Source of the DNA: Parvibaculum sp.
GTDB taxonomy: Bacteria > Pseudomonadota > Alphaproteobacteria > Parvibaculales > Parvibaculaceae
Direction: 5' to 3'
Assembly: GCA_019635965.1 (NCBI GenBank)
Contig: JAHBYK010000015.1
Coordinates: 1-41,517 of the forward strand
DNA: 41,517 bases
The notes under the pieces are model-generated. The model had not been told where the DNA came from and searched no databases. It saw only the letters and a list, made by a program, of their open reading frames with translations. The translations under genes and the position numbers were made by a program. Shown here in pieces: positions 1-8,585 of this stretch. The stretch's first letter is position 1. Every line of letters starts with the position of its first letter.

Positions 1-751
1 CGGGATAGCCGAGCGGCTTCTCGTAGCAACGCTTCATCACCGCGCCCGGCATGAAATCCGGCGTCAGTACGCGCTCGGCATAACGCTTGTGGCGGGCAAG
101 CAGTGCCGGGTCCGACCAGACCGGCGCAAGCACGTCATTGCCGCGGTACCAGAGCTCCTTCCATTGCGGGACCATGCGGTCCTCGCAGGCGATGAGCGCC
201 TCGAGAAGCAGCTTCTCACGCTCGGCACCCGTAGCCTTCAGACGGGCTTCATAGGTTTCGAGGAGGTCCTTGTAGGAGCGGAAGAGATTGACGATCTCGG
301 TACAAAGCTGAAGGAAGTCCGGCAGCAGACCTTCCGAGCTGCCGAAATTCGGATCGGCGAGAGACTGGCTCAGAACAAGATTGTCGTGTTCGCTGACGAT
401 CGCGGGAATGTCGAGATAACCGGAGGTGAATTCGAGGCCGACAAGCGCCCGGGCCCCATGCGGCTCAACGCGCCGCACTCGCCCCGAACCGCCGAAAAGG
501 GCCGCTTCGCCAACGCGGAACTCGAAGGGGATTTCGGCGCCGATGCGGCCATCCCAGCGGTCGGCATTGGCACTTTGAACCGCGAGGCCAGTCATGCTGA
601 GGTTTTTCAGCGAGGCTGGCTCATTGTCGATGAAAACCGCTGGAACGGCCTCCCTGAATAGCTGTTCCGGACGGAAACGCTCCGCCCGATAGAACATCCG
701 CCGGCCTTCCGCACCTGTCAGCTGCTCATAAGTCCTGATCACTGGCCCCAC
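1..751 (-). CDS. PilZ-like domain protein with methyltransferase-family C-terminus (partial, C-terminal end off the window)
   Basis: The reverse strand is open from about 760 to the left edge. The first ~130 residues look like a PilZ-type beta-barrel domain (core motif SLKNLSMTGLAV, then an EFTSGYLDIP stretch). A helical segment rich in charged residues follows, and the last visible residues read YEKPLGYP. That motif recurs in the SAM-methyltransferase family annotated as extracellular factor 3-hydroxypalmitate methyl ester biosynthesis; its catalytic domain would lie beyond the edge. The start is GTG at 751 (AAGG seven bases upstream) or GTG at 742; no ATG fits. A CtrA-type box lies at 825-840, about 75 bases upstream. 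The frame is solid; the function is a family-level inference because the methyltransferase core is not visible. Confidence 0.6.
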   Translation of the reverse strand, partial: MGPVIRTYEQLTGAEGRRMFYRAERFRPEQLFREAVPAVFIDNEPASLKNLSMTGLAVQSANADRWDGRIGAEIPFEFRVGEAALFGGSGRVRRVEPHGARALVGLEFTSGYLDIPAIVSEHDNLVLSQSLADPNFGSSEGLLPDFLQLCTEIVNLFRSYKDLLETYEARLKATGAEREKLLLEALIACEDRMVPQWKELWYRGNDVLAPVWSDPALLARHKRYAERVLTPDFMPGAVMKRCYEKPLGYP

Positions 752-779
752 CCCGTTACCTTACACAACCCAATACACC

Positions 780-818
780 TGCACCGCACCATACTAAAAT
801 GCGTAGTGCACCGCACCA
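780..818. repeat. 12-bp direct repeat TGCACCGCACCA, two copies
   Basis: Identical 12-mers lie at 780-791 and 807-818, 27 bp apart, separated by AT-richer sequence. They lie just upstream of the GTG start of the PilZ-like gene and could be an activator or repressor site. No transcription factor is assigned. Confidence 0.5.
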
Positions 819-824
819 CAAACC

Positions 825-840
825 TTAACAAATGATTAAC
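825..840. promoter_or_regulatory. CtrA-type binding box (TTAA-N7-TTAAC)
   Basis: TTAACAAATGATTAAC matches the full alphaproteobacterial CtrA consensus, with TTAA at 825-828, a 7-base spacer and TTAAC at 836-840. It lies about 75 bp upstream of the PilZ-like/methyltransferase gene (reverse strand) and just beyond the 3' end of the exporter gene, so the PilZ-like gene is the likely target. The match is seen directly; binding is inferred. Confidence 0.6.
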
Positions 841-872
841 CGGATCTTTTAAGCCGATATAAAACCACGGAT

Positions 873-3170
873 TTATGATGCCAGGGCCGTTCCGCGACGA
901 GCCCGGCTGTTTTCCAGAATCCGCATCACGGGCGGCAGCATGAGCCAGTCGATGAAGAGGTTGGCGAGAATCACCAGCGCCGTCATGGCGCCCAGCGTCC
1001 GGTTCACCTCGAAGCCCGAGAACATCAGGATGCCGAAGCCGACGGTCAGCGAGACGGTAATGACGAGCATGGCGACACCGACCGTCGAGAAGACGTAGTT
1101 GATCGCCTCGTCCGGCGGCACGCCCCGCTTTCGCGCCTGCTGGTACATCAGCAGGAAATAGATGGTGTCGTCGACGATCAGGCCGATAGTCATGGCCGTG
1201 ACGACAGATGCGGCAAGACCGATCTCCTGAAAGAGAAGTCCCCAGAGACCAAAGCCGACAAGCGAGGGCAGCAGATTGAGGAAGATGCTCAGCGCGCCAT
1301 AGACGGCACTACGCAGCGCGAAGCCCACGACAAAGGCAATCACCACGAGAGAAACGGCCGTCGCCAGGATCATGGAGCGGATGTTGGAGCCGGAAAGATT
1401 GGCGAAGAGCGCATTGATGCCGGTTGCGCGGGCCTGCATTTCCGGCGGCGCATTCGTGGCAAGCCAGGCTGTGGCATTTTCGTTGAATTCACGAATATTC
1501 GCCGAGGTCATGTGCCGCAGAATGACCGTCACGCGGCTCGAACTGCGCGCGACATCAATTCGGTCGTTAAGCGATGCACCGAAAGGCAATGACAGCTCAT
1601 AGAGCAAGAAATATTGGGCAATCGTTTCCCTGTCAGCGGGAATGGCATAGGCCGTACCGGCGCCGGGATTCATGGCGTCGTGAACACGCTCCGTTATATC
1701 CGAGATGGCGGCGACACTGACGACGCCGGGTTGCGTACGCAGCCATGCCTCGAATTCCGCGAGCTTCGCCTGATAGGCCGGTTCGAACACGCCGCCAGCC
1801 TCTCCCGAACCGATATCGAATTCCACGATGTTGAGGCCGGTCAGATGATCTTCGGCATAGTCCGATGCCTGACGGAATTCGAAATGCTCGCCGAAATACC
1901 GGGCAAAATCGTCGTCGAGCCTTATGTTTCCAAGCCAGATCGCACAGGCAATCACGACGATGCTGCACAGGAAAAAGAGTTGGCGGTAGTAGCGATTGAC
2001 GAAGCGGCCGAGGCTCACCATGAAGGTCTGGGAGCGCTGAACGGTCGGCTTCAGCTTCATCAGCGAGAGGACGGCAGGCAGCCAGGTGAAGGTGAATATG
2101 AAGGCGATGACGATACCAAGCGCGACAATGTTGCCCTGCTGACGCAGCGGCGGCGCGTCGGCGAGATTCATCGACAGGAATCCGACGATCGTGGTGGCGC
2201 TGGTCAGCGTGATCGGCCACAGATTTGCCGATACGGCTTCGGCTATCGCCTCGCGCTGCGAAATGCCACGCCCCAGGGCGTGCAGCGCCGTCGTGACGAG
2301 CCGCACGGCGGCTGCCATGTTCACCGTCATGATGACGACGGGCGATGACACGGTGGATGTATTCAGATCGTAGCCATACCAGCCGACAATGCCCATCGCG
2401 GCCGCACTGGACAGGCCAAGCAGCGACAGAATGGCGAGGCTTGGCAGCAAGGCGCGCACGAAAATCAGCATGACGAGGCCGGTGACCGCAAGGCTGATCG
2501 GGATGAGATACATCACGTCGATCATCGCCGCCTCGGAGAAGGCTGCCATCAGCATCACATTGCCGGTGAGCCGGACCTCCATGCCCGGATGATCCTTTTC
2601 GAAAGCGGCGGCAAGCGCCCGCACGGCGGCGACGATCTCGCGCACTTCGGCCGAAGCCTCGGCCGGAAGATTGAAATTGACGATCACACCGGCGGTTTCG
2701 GCATCGGCCGAAAGCAGACGATTGCGGATCAGCATGTCGTCGAGCGCAATGCGTTCGATCTCCCGAGCCTGTGCCGCATCAAGCGCAGCGTCACCGGGCA
2801 CCAGGTCTGCGACCGAAAAACTGTCGGCATCGGATACGACATGAGGAAAATTGGTCAGGCCGTCGACCCGGCTCGAATGCGGCAAGGTCCAGGCGCGGGA
2901 GACGAGATCGGCGAGAGCGGCAAGCGTTTCAGGCTCGGTCATCTTCCGGCCCGGCGCCGAGACGACCATCAAGACGCTGTTGTCCTGGCCGTACTTCGCC
3001 TCGAAATTGCGAAGCGCCGCGAAGTCCGCTCCCTCGGGATTGAAATAAACCCGCGTGTCATAGGTCAGGGAGAATTGAAGTATGCCTGCCGCCGCAGCGA
3101 GGAATGCCACCACACAAACGAGAATTGTAGCCCGCGGATATCGCAGGAAAGGATTTCGAATCGTTTCCAT
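873..3170 (-). CDS. RND-superfamily MMPL-type exporter
   Basis: This 765-residue inner-membrane protein has the duplicated RND/MMPL layout: TM1 at about 13-33, a large periplasmic loop (about 40-210), five TM helices (about 215-375), TM7 (about 395-415), a second loop (about 420-600) and five TM helices (about 605-755). The second half carries the acidic pair typical of proton-driven RND proteins (GLIVDDTIYF, D667-D668). The equivalent place in the first half reads MTVNMAAAVR and has no acidic residue. Relatives (COG1033, MMPL/HpnN-like) move lipids or other hydrophobic molecules. A substrate linked to the neighbouring methyltransferase or phospholipid genes is possible but unproven. The ATG at 3170 is the natural start, although the ribosome-binding site is weak. 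Confidence 0.85.
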   Translation of the reverse strand: METIRNPFLRYPRATILVCVVAFLAAAAGILQFSLTYDTRVYFNPEGADFAALRNFEAKYGQDNSVLMVVSAPGRKMTEPETLAALADLVSRAWTLPHSSRVDGLTNFPHVVSDADSFSVADLVPGDAALDAAQAREIERIALDDMLIRNRLLSADAETAGVIVNFNLPAEASAEVREIVAAVRALAAAFEKDHPGMEVRLTGNVMLMAAFSEAAMIDVMYLIPISLAVTGLVMLIFVRALLPSLAILSLLGLSSAAAMGIVGWYGYDLNTSTVSSPVVIMTVNMAAAVRLVTTALHALGRGISQREAIAEAVSANLWPITLTSATTIVGFLSMNLADAPPLRQQGNIVALGIVIAFIFTFTWLPAVLSLMKLKPTVQRSQTFMVSLGRFVNRYYRQLFFLCSIVVIACAIWLGNIRLDDDFARYFGEHFEFRQASDYAEDHLTGLNIVEFDIGSGEAGGVFEPAYQAKLAEFEAWLRTQPGVVSVAAISDITERVHDAMNPGAGTAYAIPADRETIAQYFLLYELSLPFGASLNDRIDVARSSSRVTVILRHMTSANIREFNENATAWLATNAPPEMQARATGINALFANLSGSNIRSMILATAVSLVVIAFVVGFALRSAVYGALSIFLNLLPSLVGFGLWGLLFQEIGLAASVVTAMTIGLIVDDTIYFLLMYQQARKRGVPPDEAINYVFSTVGVAMLVITVSLTVGFGILMFSGFEVNRTLGAMTALVILANLFIDWLMLPPVMRILENSRARRGTALAS

Positions 3171-3248
3171 GAAGCAGCGCGTCCCCCACCCCGATTCACT
3201 CTGCGCGGGCTAAGGTGGTCGATTTCGGGACAAAAGAAAAGCCGCGAG

Positions 3249-3264
3249 TTTACCAACCGTTAAC
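3249..3264. promoter_or_regulatory. CtrA-like box, one mismatch (TTTA-N7-TTAAC)
   Basis: TTTACCAACCGTTAAC lies between the divergent exporter (start 3170) and methyltransferase (start 3367) genes. It differs from the CtrA consensus by one base in the first half-site and has the correct 7-base spacer. It is a weaker candidate than the box at 825-840. Confidence 0.35.
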
Positions 3265-3366
3265 ATTCCGGCAGGGCCCGGAAACCATGATTTAACGCGG
3301 CTTATGGCATTAAGGATGATGGCCATCGCTGCATCCAGCGGTGGCTGTGAACGGACTCACGGGACC

Positions 3367-4695
3367 ATGAGCAACGGGACGCAAGTCAATCTGGCGACGG
3401 TCGGCAGCGATGAGCTGAAGGCGATGCCGATTGCTGTCTTCAACTCATATCTCGACCAGATGTCGAATGAGGCGATTGCGCGCTTCAAGCGCATGCGCAA
3501 ACTGAACGATGCCCAGAAGGCCGCGGTCGAGCGCGCATTGAGCGAGCCGGAGAGCAAGAGAAAATCGCGCAAGGGTGGAGGCCACACGGAGGCAGGTGGC
3601 GACAAGGCACATGGAGGCGCCAAAGGCGGCTCCGCCGGCGAACCAGCCGCAAAGGGCCCAAAGGAAACGTCACTCTGGAAGGATCTTCTGCTGCGCCTGA
3701 TCGCCTGGTGGGATGGCGTGGACACGGATGCGCTGGCGCGTTCGCGGGGCATCAAACGATGGAAGCGCAAGGAAAGGCCTGCAAAGGCTGCTGCTGCCGC
3801 CGTTCCCGAGCCAGAGGCGCCACCGCTCACGCGCATCGATCTGCTACAGAAATTGTGGGGCGATGGCTTCAGCCTGCCTGGTGGCATCGACTTCGCCCTG
3901 CGCATCGCCGGTGCAGCAAAAATCGGAAAGTCTGCGCCCTGCCTCGATCTTGCGCCCGGCCTTGGCGGCGGAATGCGAGCCGTTGCCCGTGCGACAGGGG
4001 CGCGGTTCGTCGGCTTCGAGAGCGACCGGGAACTGGCAGGTGCCGCAGCCGCAATGACGGGTGCAGCCGGCTTGGACGGTATCGCCGAGATTCACCCTAT
4101 CAGCTACGAGGGATTGAGCGCCGAGGATCTCTCGACGGAAGGCGGATATGGAACGGTTTTCATGCGGGAGGCCTTCTTCGCCGTGGAGGACCGCGAGCGG
4201 ATGCTCTCGATGATTCACGGCGCCCTGCAGGACGAGGGCTCGCTGGTGCTCACCGATTTCGTGGTGGACAGCAATCCTGATCGTCCGGTTTCGCAGGCGG
4301 TGGCGCAGTGGAGATCGGCCGAGCCCGATGGCGCCGATCCCTGGACGGAACTCGAATATCGCAATGCACTGGAAGCGCAGCATTTCGAGGTCGAAAGGTT
4401 CGACAACATCACCTCGAAATACCTGCCCCTTGTGAAGGAAGGGCTGAGGCGTTTCCACGATTGCCTGCAAAACGCCAAACTTCCGCCCGAAACGGTTCCC
4501 ATCTTGATGCGCGAGGGCAATCTATGGCTTGCGCGCAGTCAGGCTCTCGAGTCCGGACATTTGTCCATCGCACTCATTCATGCGCGCCGCGTCACCCCGA
4601 ATGGGGATAACGCAATCGAGGAGGAGGATGCCCTGACGGAAGGGGCAGCCGTGGATGACGATGAGATTGCAATGGAGTGGGGCCTTGAAGAATGA
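3367..4695 (+). CDS. class I SAM-dependent methyltransferase with basic disordered insert
   Basis: With the start at 3367 the protein has 442 residues: a helical N-terminus (1-57), a Gly/Lys-rich low-complexity stretch (about 60-100), a second helical and basic segment (100-150), then a methyltransferase domain (about 155-400) and an acidic tail. SAM-binding motif I is LDLAPGLGGG (193-202), followed by an acidic residue at the end of strand 2 (FVGFESD). The sequence just before it, WGDGFSLPGG, resembles the element preceding motif I in phosphoethanolamine- and sarcosine-type N-methyltransferases. The substrate is unknown. An in-frame ATG at 3304 would add 21 residues with no domain-like character, so I prefer MSNGTQ as the N-terminus. 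It is divergent from the exporter gene. Confidence 0.75.
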   Translation: MSNGTQVNLATVGSDELKAMPIAVFNSYLDQMSNEAIARFKRMRKLNDAQKAAVERALSEPESKRKSRKGGGHTEAGGDKAHGGAKGGSAGEPAAKGPKETSLWKDLLLRLIAWWDGVDTDALARSRGIKRWKRKERPAKAAAAAVPEPEAPPLTRIDLLQKLWGDGFSLPGGIDFALRIAGAAKIGKSAPCLDLAPGLGGGMRAVARATGARFVGFESDRELAGAAAAMTGAAGLDGIAEIHPISYEGLSAEDLSTEGGYGTVFMREAFFAVEDRERMLSMIHGALQDEGSLVLTDFVVDSNPDRPVSQAVAQWRSAEPDGADPWTELEYRNALEAQHFEVERFDNITSKYLPLVKEGLRRFHDCLQNAKLPPETVPILMREGNLWLARSQALESGHLSIALIHARRVTPNGDNAIEEEDALTEGAAVDDDEIAMEWGLEE

Positions 4696-4714
4696 AAGGC
4701 CGCCAAAATACGAG

Positions 4715-4864
4715 ATGACTGAATATCTGCCCCGATCGGCCGATGGCTACAGGCGCGTGGAACCTATTTTCGACGCTTCCGGCGCCCTGAAGCGGCACCC
4801 AATCAATCGGAACGAGCCGGCAAAGCCGTCCCTGCCGCACGAGAAAACCGGCTCCGGCGAATAG
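4715..4864 (+). CDS. possible small protein of 49 residues, unknown
   Basis: An ATG 20 bases after the methyltransferase stop opens a 49-codon frame ending at 4864, just before the convergent pssA stop at 4876. The product (MTEYLPRSADGYRRVEPIF...) is hydrophilic with no recognisable domain and no membrane segment. The nearest Shine-Dalgarno-like sequence (GAAAGG) is rather far away. It fills an otherwise empty gap of about 180 bases and could be chance. Confidence 0.25.
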   Translation: MTEYLPRSADGYRRVEPIFDASGALKRHPINRNEPAKPSLPHEKTGSGE

Positions 4865-4875
4865 CGGGCGCCGCC

Positions 4876-5739
4876 CTAGCCTATTTCCAGGCTGTCACTG
4901 TCCTTTTCAACCGCCGCTTCCATGCGCTGCTTGTGATAGCGGTAGCGCAGGATCGCGGCCGGGATCGATGCGAGATAGATCACCGCGAGACCGATGAAGG
5001 CGAACCAGGGATAGCTCAGGATGATCGCGGCCGTCATGCCGACAAGAAGCAGAATGGGCAGAACCATGTCGCGGCGGATGCGAAGCCCCATGCGCTTGCC
5101 GGAGAAGGTCGGTATCTGACTGACCATGAGGAAAGCAATCGCCATCGCGTGAAGCGCGATCAGGACCGGAACGTCCTTTATCCAGGCAACGCCGGAAAAC
5201 GACAGGTAGAGCGGGAGCATGACCAGTCCGGCGGCGGCGGGCGCCGGCACGCCGACAAAGTAATTTCCGGTCCAGGCCGGCTTGTCCGGGTCCTCCAGCG
5301 CGACGTTGAAACGGGCAAGACGAAGCGCACAGCAGACCGAAAAGCCCAGAACCGCGATCCAGCCAATGCCGCCGATATCGCCGAGCGTCCAGAGGTAAAG
5401 GACGACGACGGGGGCGACGCCGAAATTCACGAAATCGGTCAAAGAATCGAGTTCAGCCCCGAAACGTGTCGAACCATGCAGCAGCCGGGCGATGCGCCCA
5501 TCAAGCGCATCGAAAATCGAGGCAATGATGATGGCGGCGACGGCGGCCTCGAAACGGCCTTCGATTGCGAAGCGAATGGCGGTGAGACCGGCGCAAAGCG
5601 CAAGGACGGTAATCGCGTTCGGAATGATCGTTCGCACAGGCAGCTGCGCGAAATGCCGGGCGCGGCGGGCCCTCGTGCTCTCTCCAACCCGGAAGCCGGG
5701 GCCAGGGCGGGGTTCGAAGGGGGGGGTCTGTCCGGCCAT
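4876..5739 (-). CDS. pssA: CDP-diacylglycerol-serine O-phosphatidyltransferase
   Basis: This integral membrane enzyme of 287 residues makes phosphatidylserine from CDP-diacylglycerol and L-serine. It contains the CDP-alcohol phosphatidyltransferase signature DG-x2-AR-x8-G-x3-D-x3-D, visible as DGRIAR, eight residues, then GAELDSLTD. Several hydrophobic helices follow. A 35-residue Arg/Pro-rich N-terminal extension precedes the first helix. It lies 23 bp downstream of psd on the same strand, so the two steps to phosphatidylethanolamine form an operon (psd first, then pssA), an order often seen in alphaproteobacteria. The ATG at 5739 is preceded by AAAGG. Confidence 0.95.
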   Translation of the reverse strand: MAGQTPPFEPRPGPGFRVGESTRARRARHFAQLPVRTIIPNAITVLALCAGLTAIRFAIEGRFEAAVAAIIIASIFDALDGRIARLLHGSTRFGAELDSLTDFVNFGVAPVVVLYLWTLGDIGGIGWIAVLGFSVCCALRLARFNVALEDPDKPAWTGNYFVGVPAPAAAGLVMLPLYLSFSGVAWIKDVPVLIALHAMAIAFLMVSQIPTFSGKRMGLRIRRDMVLPILLLVGMTAAIILSYPWFAFIGLAVIYLASIPAAILRYRYHKQRMEAAVEKDSDSLEIG

Positions 5740-5762
5740 CTACATCAGCCTTTCACACGCCG

Positions 5763-6443
5763 TTACACATGATGCGGCTCGGCAAGCGCCTGATCCGCGA
5801 GCACCGTCTCGCCGCCGATCGCCGTCTGCCCGACGGCAACGAGGGGGACGGCGCCTTTCGGCAGATAGACGTCGAGGCGGCTGCCGAAGCGAATGATGCC
5901 GAAACGCTCACCCGCCGCCAGATCATGCCCTTCCGCCACGTCGCAGACAATACGCCGTGCGACGAGGCCCGCGATCTGGACCACCACGACCTGTTCGCCA
6001 TCGGCGCGCTCGATGACCAGCGAATTGCGCTCGTTTGCGTCGCTTGCCTTGTCGAGATCGGCGTTGAGAAAGAGGCCCGGCCTGTAGGCCACACGCTTGA
6101 CCTTGCCGGCGACCGGGGCCCGGTTCACATGGCAGTTGAAGACATTCATGAAGATGGTGATGCGGGTGCGCGTCATGTCGCCGAGGCCAAGCTCCTCCGG
6201 CGGCGATGCCTCGGTGATGAGATTTACCACGCCGTCCGCCGGGCTGATGACAAGGCCCTCGCGCGTCGGCGTGACGCGATCGGGATCACGAAAGAAATAG
6301 AGGCACCAGAGCGTGAGGATGACGCCGATCCAGCCCAGCGGATTCCAGATCATGAACAGGACGATTGTTACCGCCGCGAAGATGATGACCCAGCGATGTC
6401 CTTCGCGGTGGATGGGCGTCAGTATCGATGTCAGGCTGCTCAT
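5763..6443 (-). CDS. psd: phosphatidylserine decarboxylase proenzyme, short form
   Basis: The 226-residue product belongs to the short class of Psd. It decarboxylates phosphatidylserine to phosphatidylethanolamine at the inner membrane using a pyruvoyl group made by self-cleavage. Visible features are an N-terminal hydrophobic hairpin (about 18-50), the SPADG motif (D70), the NCHVNRAP motif (H105), and the cleavage-site sequence RFGSRLD, where cutting between G187 and S188 leaves the pyruvoyl on the small alpha chain of about 39 residues. It is the first gene of the psd-pssA operon. Confidence 0.95.
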   Translation of the reverse strand: MSSLTSILTPIHREGHRWVIIFAAVTIVLFMIWNPLGWIGVILTLWCLYFFRDPDRVTPTREGLVISPADGVVNLITEASPPEELGLGDMTRTRITIFMNVFNCHVNRAPVAGKVKRVAYRPGLFLNADLDKASDANERNSLVIERADGEQVVVVQIAGLVARRIVCDVAEGHDLAAGERFGIIRFGSRLDVYLPKGAVPLVAVGQTAIGGETVLADQALAEPHHV

Positions 6444-6542
6444 GGGATGCTTCTGGTCTCTTGTGGCCCCGGATGCGGCGGAGTGTAGCCTGCCGGACGC
6501 TTCGGGTTAAGTTTTTCCGGGGACCGCATGGCCGGGACCGTT

Positions 6543-8450
6543 TCAGGCTTCCGCCGGTAAAGGGGAGCCCACCGGGGATGCATCAGCGGCTTCCTGCTCT
6601 ACCAGCTCCCGCGCGGCATCGGATTGGCGCTGGCGGTTCCACATGGCGGCATAGGCACCGCCCAGCGCGAGCAGCGCCTCATGCCTGCCCCGCTCCACCA
6701 CCCGGCCGCGCTCAAGCACCACGATTTCGTCAGCATCCACCACGGTGGAGAGACGATGCGCGATGATGAGCGTCGTCCGGTTCTCCGAAATCTGGCGCAG
6801 CGCTGTCTGGATTTCGCGCTCTGTATGCGTATCGAGCGCCGACGTCGCCTCGTCCAGCAACAGGATGGAGGGGTTCTTCAATATGGTGCGGGCGATGGCG
6901 ACGCGCTGCTTTTCGCCGCCCGAGAGCTTCAGGCCGCGCTCGCCGACGCGCGTATTGTAGCCTTGAGGCAGGCTGTCGATGAAGGCACCGATCTGGGCAA
7001 GGCGTGCAGCCTGTTCGACTTCCGCATCGCTCGCTTCCGGGCGGCCATAGCGGATGTTGTAGCGGATGGTGTCGTTGAAAAGCACGGTATCCTGCGGAAC
7101 CATACCGATGGCAGCGCGCAGCGATGCCTGCTGCACGTCACGAATATCCTGCCCGTCGATCCGTACCGCACCGCCCGAAATGTCGTAGAAGCGGAACAGG
7201 ATGCGGGCGATGGTGGACTTGCCGGCGCCCGAGGGGCCGACGATCGCGAGCGTCCTGCCCGGTTCCACCCGGAACGACACGCCATCGAGAATTTTCCGGG
7301 CGGGGTCGTAGAAGAAACTCACATTGTCGAATTCAATGGCACCGCCCTCGACCCGCAGCGGCGGCGCGCCGGGTTTGTCGCGGATTTCCGCCGGCACCTG
7401 CATGAGGCCGAACATGGTTTCCATGTCGATCAGCGCCTGACGGATTTCGCGGTAGACCGTGCCGAGCAGATTGAGCGGCTGATAGAGCTGGATGAGATAG
7501 GCATTGACCATGACGAAGGCGCCGACGGTGAGGACGCCATCCGCAATGCCCTGTGCCGCCATCAGCATGAGGGCCGTGAGGCCGATGCTGAAGATCAGCG
7601 TCTGGCCGGTGTTGAGAAGCGACAGCGATGTCGTCGTCTTGATGGCGGCGCGCTCATAGCCCTCCATCGAGCGGTCGAAGCGGCGCGCCTCATGCTCCTC
7701 ATTGCCGAAATATTTGACGGTCTCATAATTCAGGAGACTGTCCACCGCCTTGGTGTTTGCTTCCGTGTCGAGGTCGTTCATCTCGCGGCGGATGCGGGTG
7801 CGCCATTCCGTGATGGCGAAGGTGAACACCATGTAGAGCAGCACAGTGCCGGCCGTGATGAGCGAATAGCGAATGTCGAAAGCATAAGCGAGGATGACGC
7901 AGACCAGGATCAGCTCGATGATGGTCGGCACGATGTTGAACAGCGAAAAGCGCAGCAGGAAGTCGATGCCCTTGGTGCCGCGCTCGATGACGCGGGACAG
8001 GCCGCCGGTGCGCCGTTCAAGATGGAAGCGGAGCGAGAGCGCGTGAAGATGGCGGAACGTCTCAAGCGCAAGCTCACGAACGGCATTCTGGCCGACCTTG
8101 GCAAAGATCCCGTCGCGCAGCTGCGCCAGCGCCACCATCAAGATGCGCCCGACGCCATAGGCGACGATCAGCATGACGGGAACGACGAGGGCGGCGGCGG
8201 CAACGGTTTCCGGGGTCAGGCGGTCCACCGCCTCCTTGTAGAGAAAGGGCACATAGACCGTGATGGCCTTGGACGCCACGAGCGCCACCATCGCAAATAC
8301 GACACGCGCCTTCAGATCCGCCCTGCCCTGCGGCCAGAGGCGGGGCAGCATGGCGACAAGCGTCTGCCAATGCTGCTCGCGCGCAGGCGGGGCACCGCCC
8401 GTGACCGGGTCGGGGCCGTGACGCGTGGCCATGTTCAGGTGTCTTGGCAT
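6543..8450 (-). CDS. ABC exporter, Atm1/HMT1 family (fused permease-ATPase)
   Basis: From the ATG at 8450 the protein has 635 residues. The membrane domain spans about 45-345 and the nucleotide-binding domain about 370-615. Walker A is GPSGAGKS (405-412), the signature is LSGGEKQ (509-515), Walker B ends ILLLDEATSALD, and the H-loop histidine is H565. The segments NYETVKYFGNEEHE and SLSLLNTGQTLIFS are typical of the Atm1/ABCB7 group, which exports glutathione-linked sulfur, Fe-S precursors or metal conjugates. Substrate specificity is inferred from family. In-frame ATGs reach 8540, but the MPRHLN start has GGAG about 11 bases upstream. A 92-bp gap separates it from psd, so it may have its own promoter. 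Confidence 0.88.
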   Translation of the reverse strand: MPRHLNMATRHGPDPVTGGAPPAREQHWQTLVAMLPRLWPQGRADLKARVVFAMVALVASKAITVYVPFLYKEAVDRLTPETVAAAALVVPVMLIVAYGVGRILMVALAQLRDGIFAKVGQNAVRELALETFRHLHALSLRFHLERRTGGLSRVIERGTKGIDFLLRFSLFNIVPTIIELILVCVILAYAFDIRYSLITAGTVLLYMVFTFAITEWRTRIRREMNDLDTEANTKAVDSLLNYETVKYFGNEEHEARRFDRSMEGYERAAIKTTTSLSLLNTGQTLIFSIGLTALMLMAAQGIADGVLTVGAFVMVNAYLIQLYQPLNLLGTVYREIRQALIDMETMFGLMQVPAEIRDKPGAPPLRVEGGAIEFDNVSFFYDPARKILDGVSFRVEPGRTLAIVGPSGAGKSTIARILFRFYDISGGAVRIDGQDIRDVQQASLRAAIGMVPQDTVLFNDTIRYNIRYGRPEASDAEVEQAARLAQIGAFIDSLPQGYNTRVGERGLKLSGGEKQRVAIARTILKNPSILLLDEATSALDTHTEREIQTALRQISENRTTLIIAHRLSTVVDADEIVVLERGRVVERGRHEALLALGGAYAAMWNRQRQSDAARELVEQEAADASPVGSPLPAEA

Positions 8451-8585
8451 GAAGCCGGGATCTCCGCCGGGCCGGACAATCCGGCCGCTCACAAGGTAAC
8501 GCCCCATCCGCATCGACGGACGGGGCGTCATAGACACCATACATAAGACTTTTCAGGCCGGGGACAATGTCCCTTGAAAGCGGCC

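Noticed and set aside
3304..3366. Earlier start for the methyltransferase gene
   Set aside because: The 21 extra residues look random and lie in the divergent promoter region; MSNGTQ is the more plausible N-terminus, though unproven.
6624..8546. Forward open frame of 640 codons opposite the Atm1-type ABC gene
   Set aside because: The product is a Asp/His/Arg-rich mirror of a well-defined transporter; it is a shadow.
8555..8577. Small GGGAC/GTCCC hairpin between the ABC and LysM genes
   Set aside because: Short stem without a T-tract and placed between genes that are probably co-transcribed.
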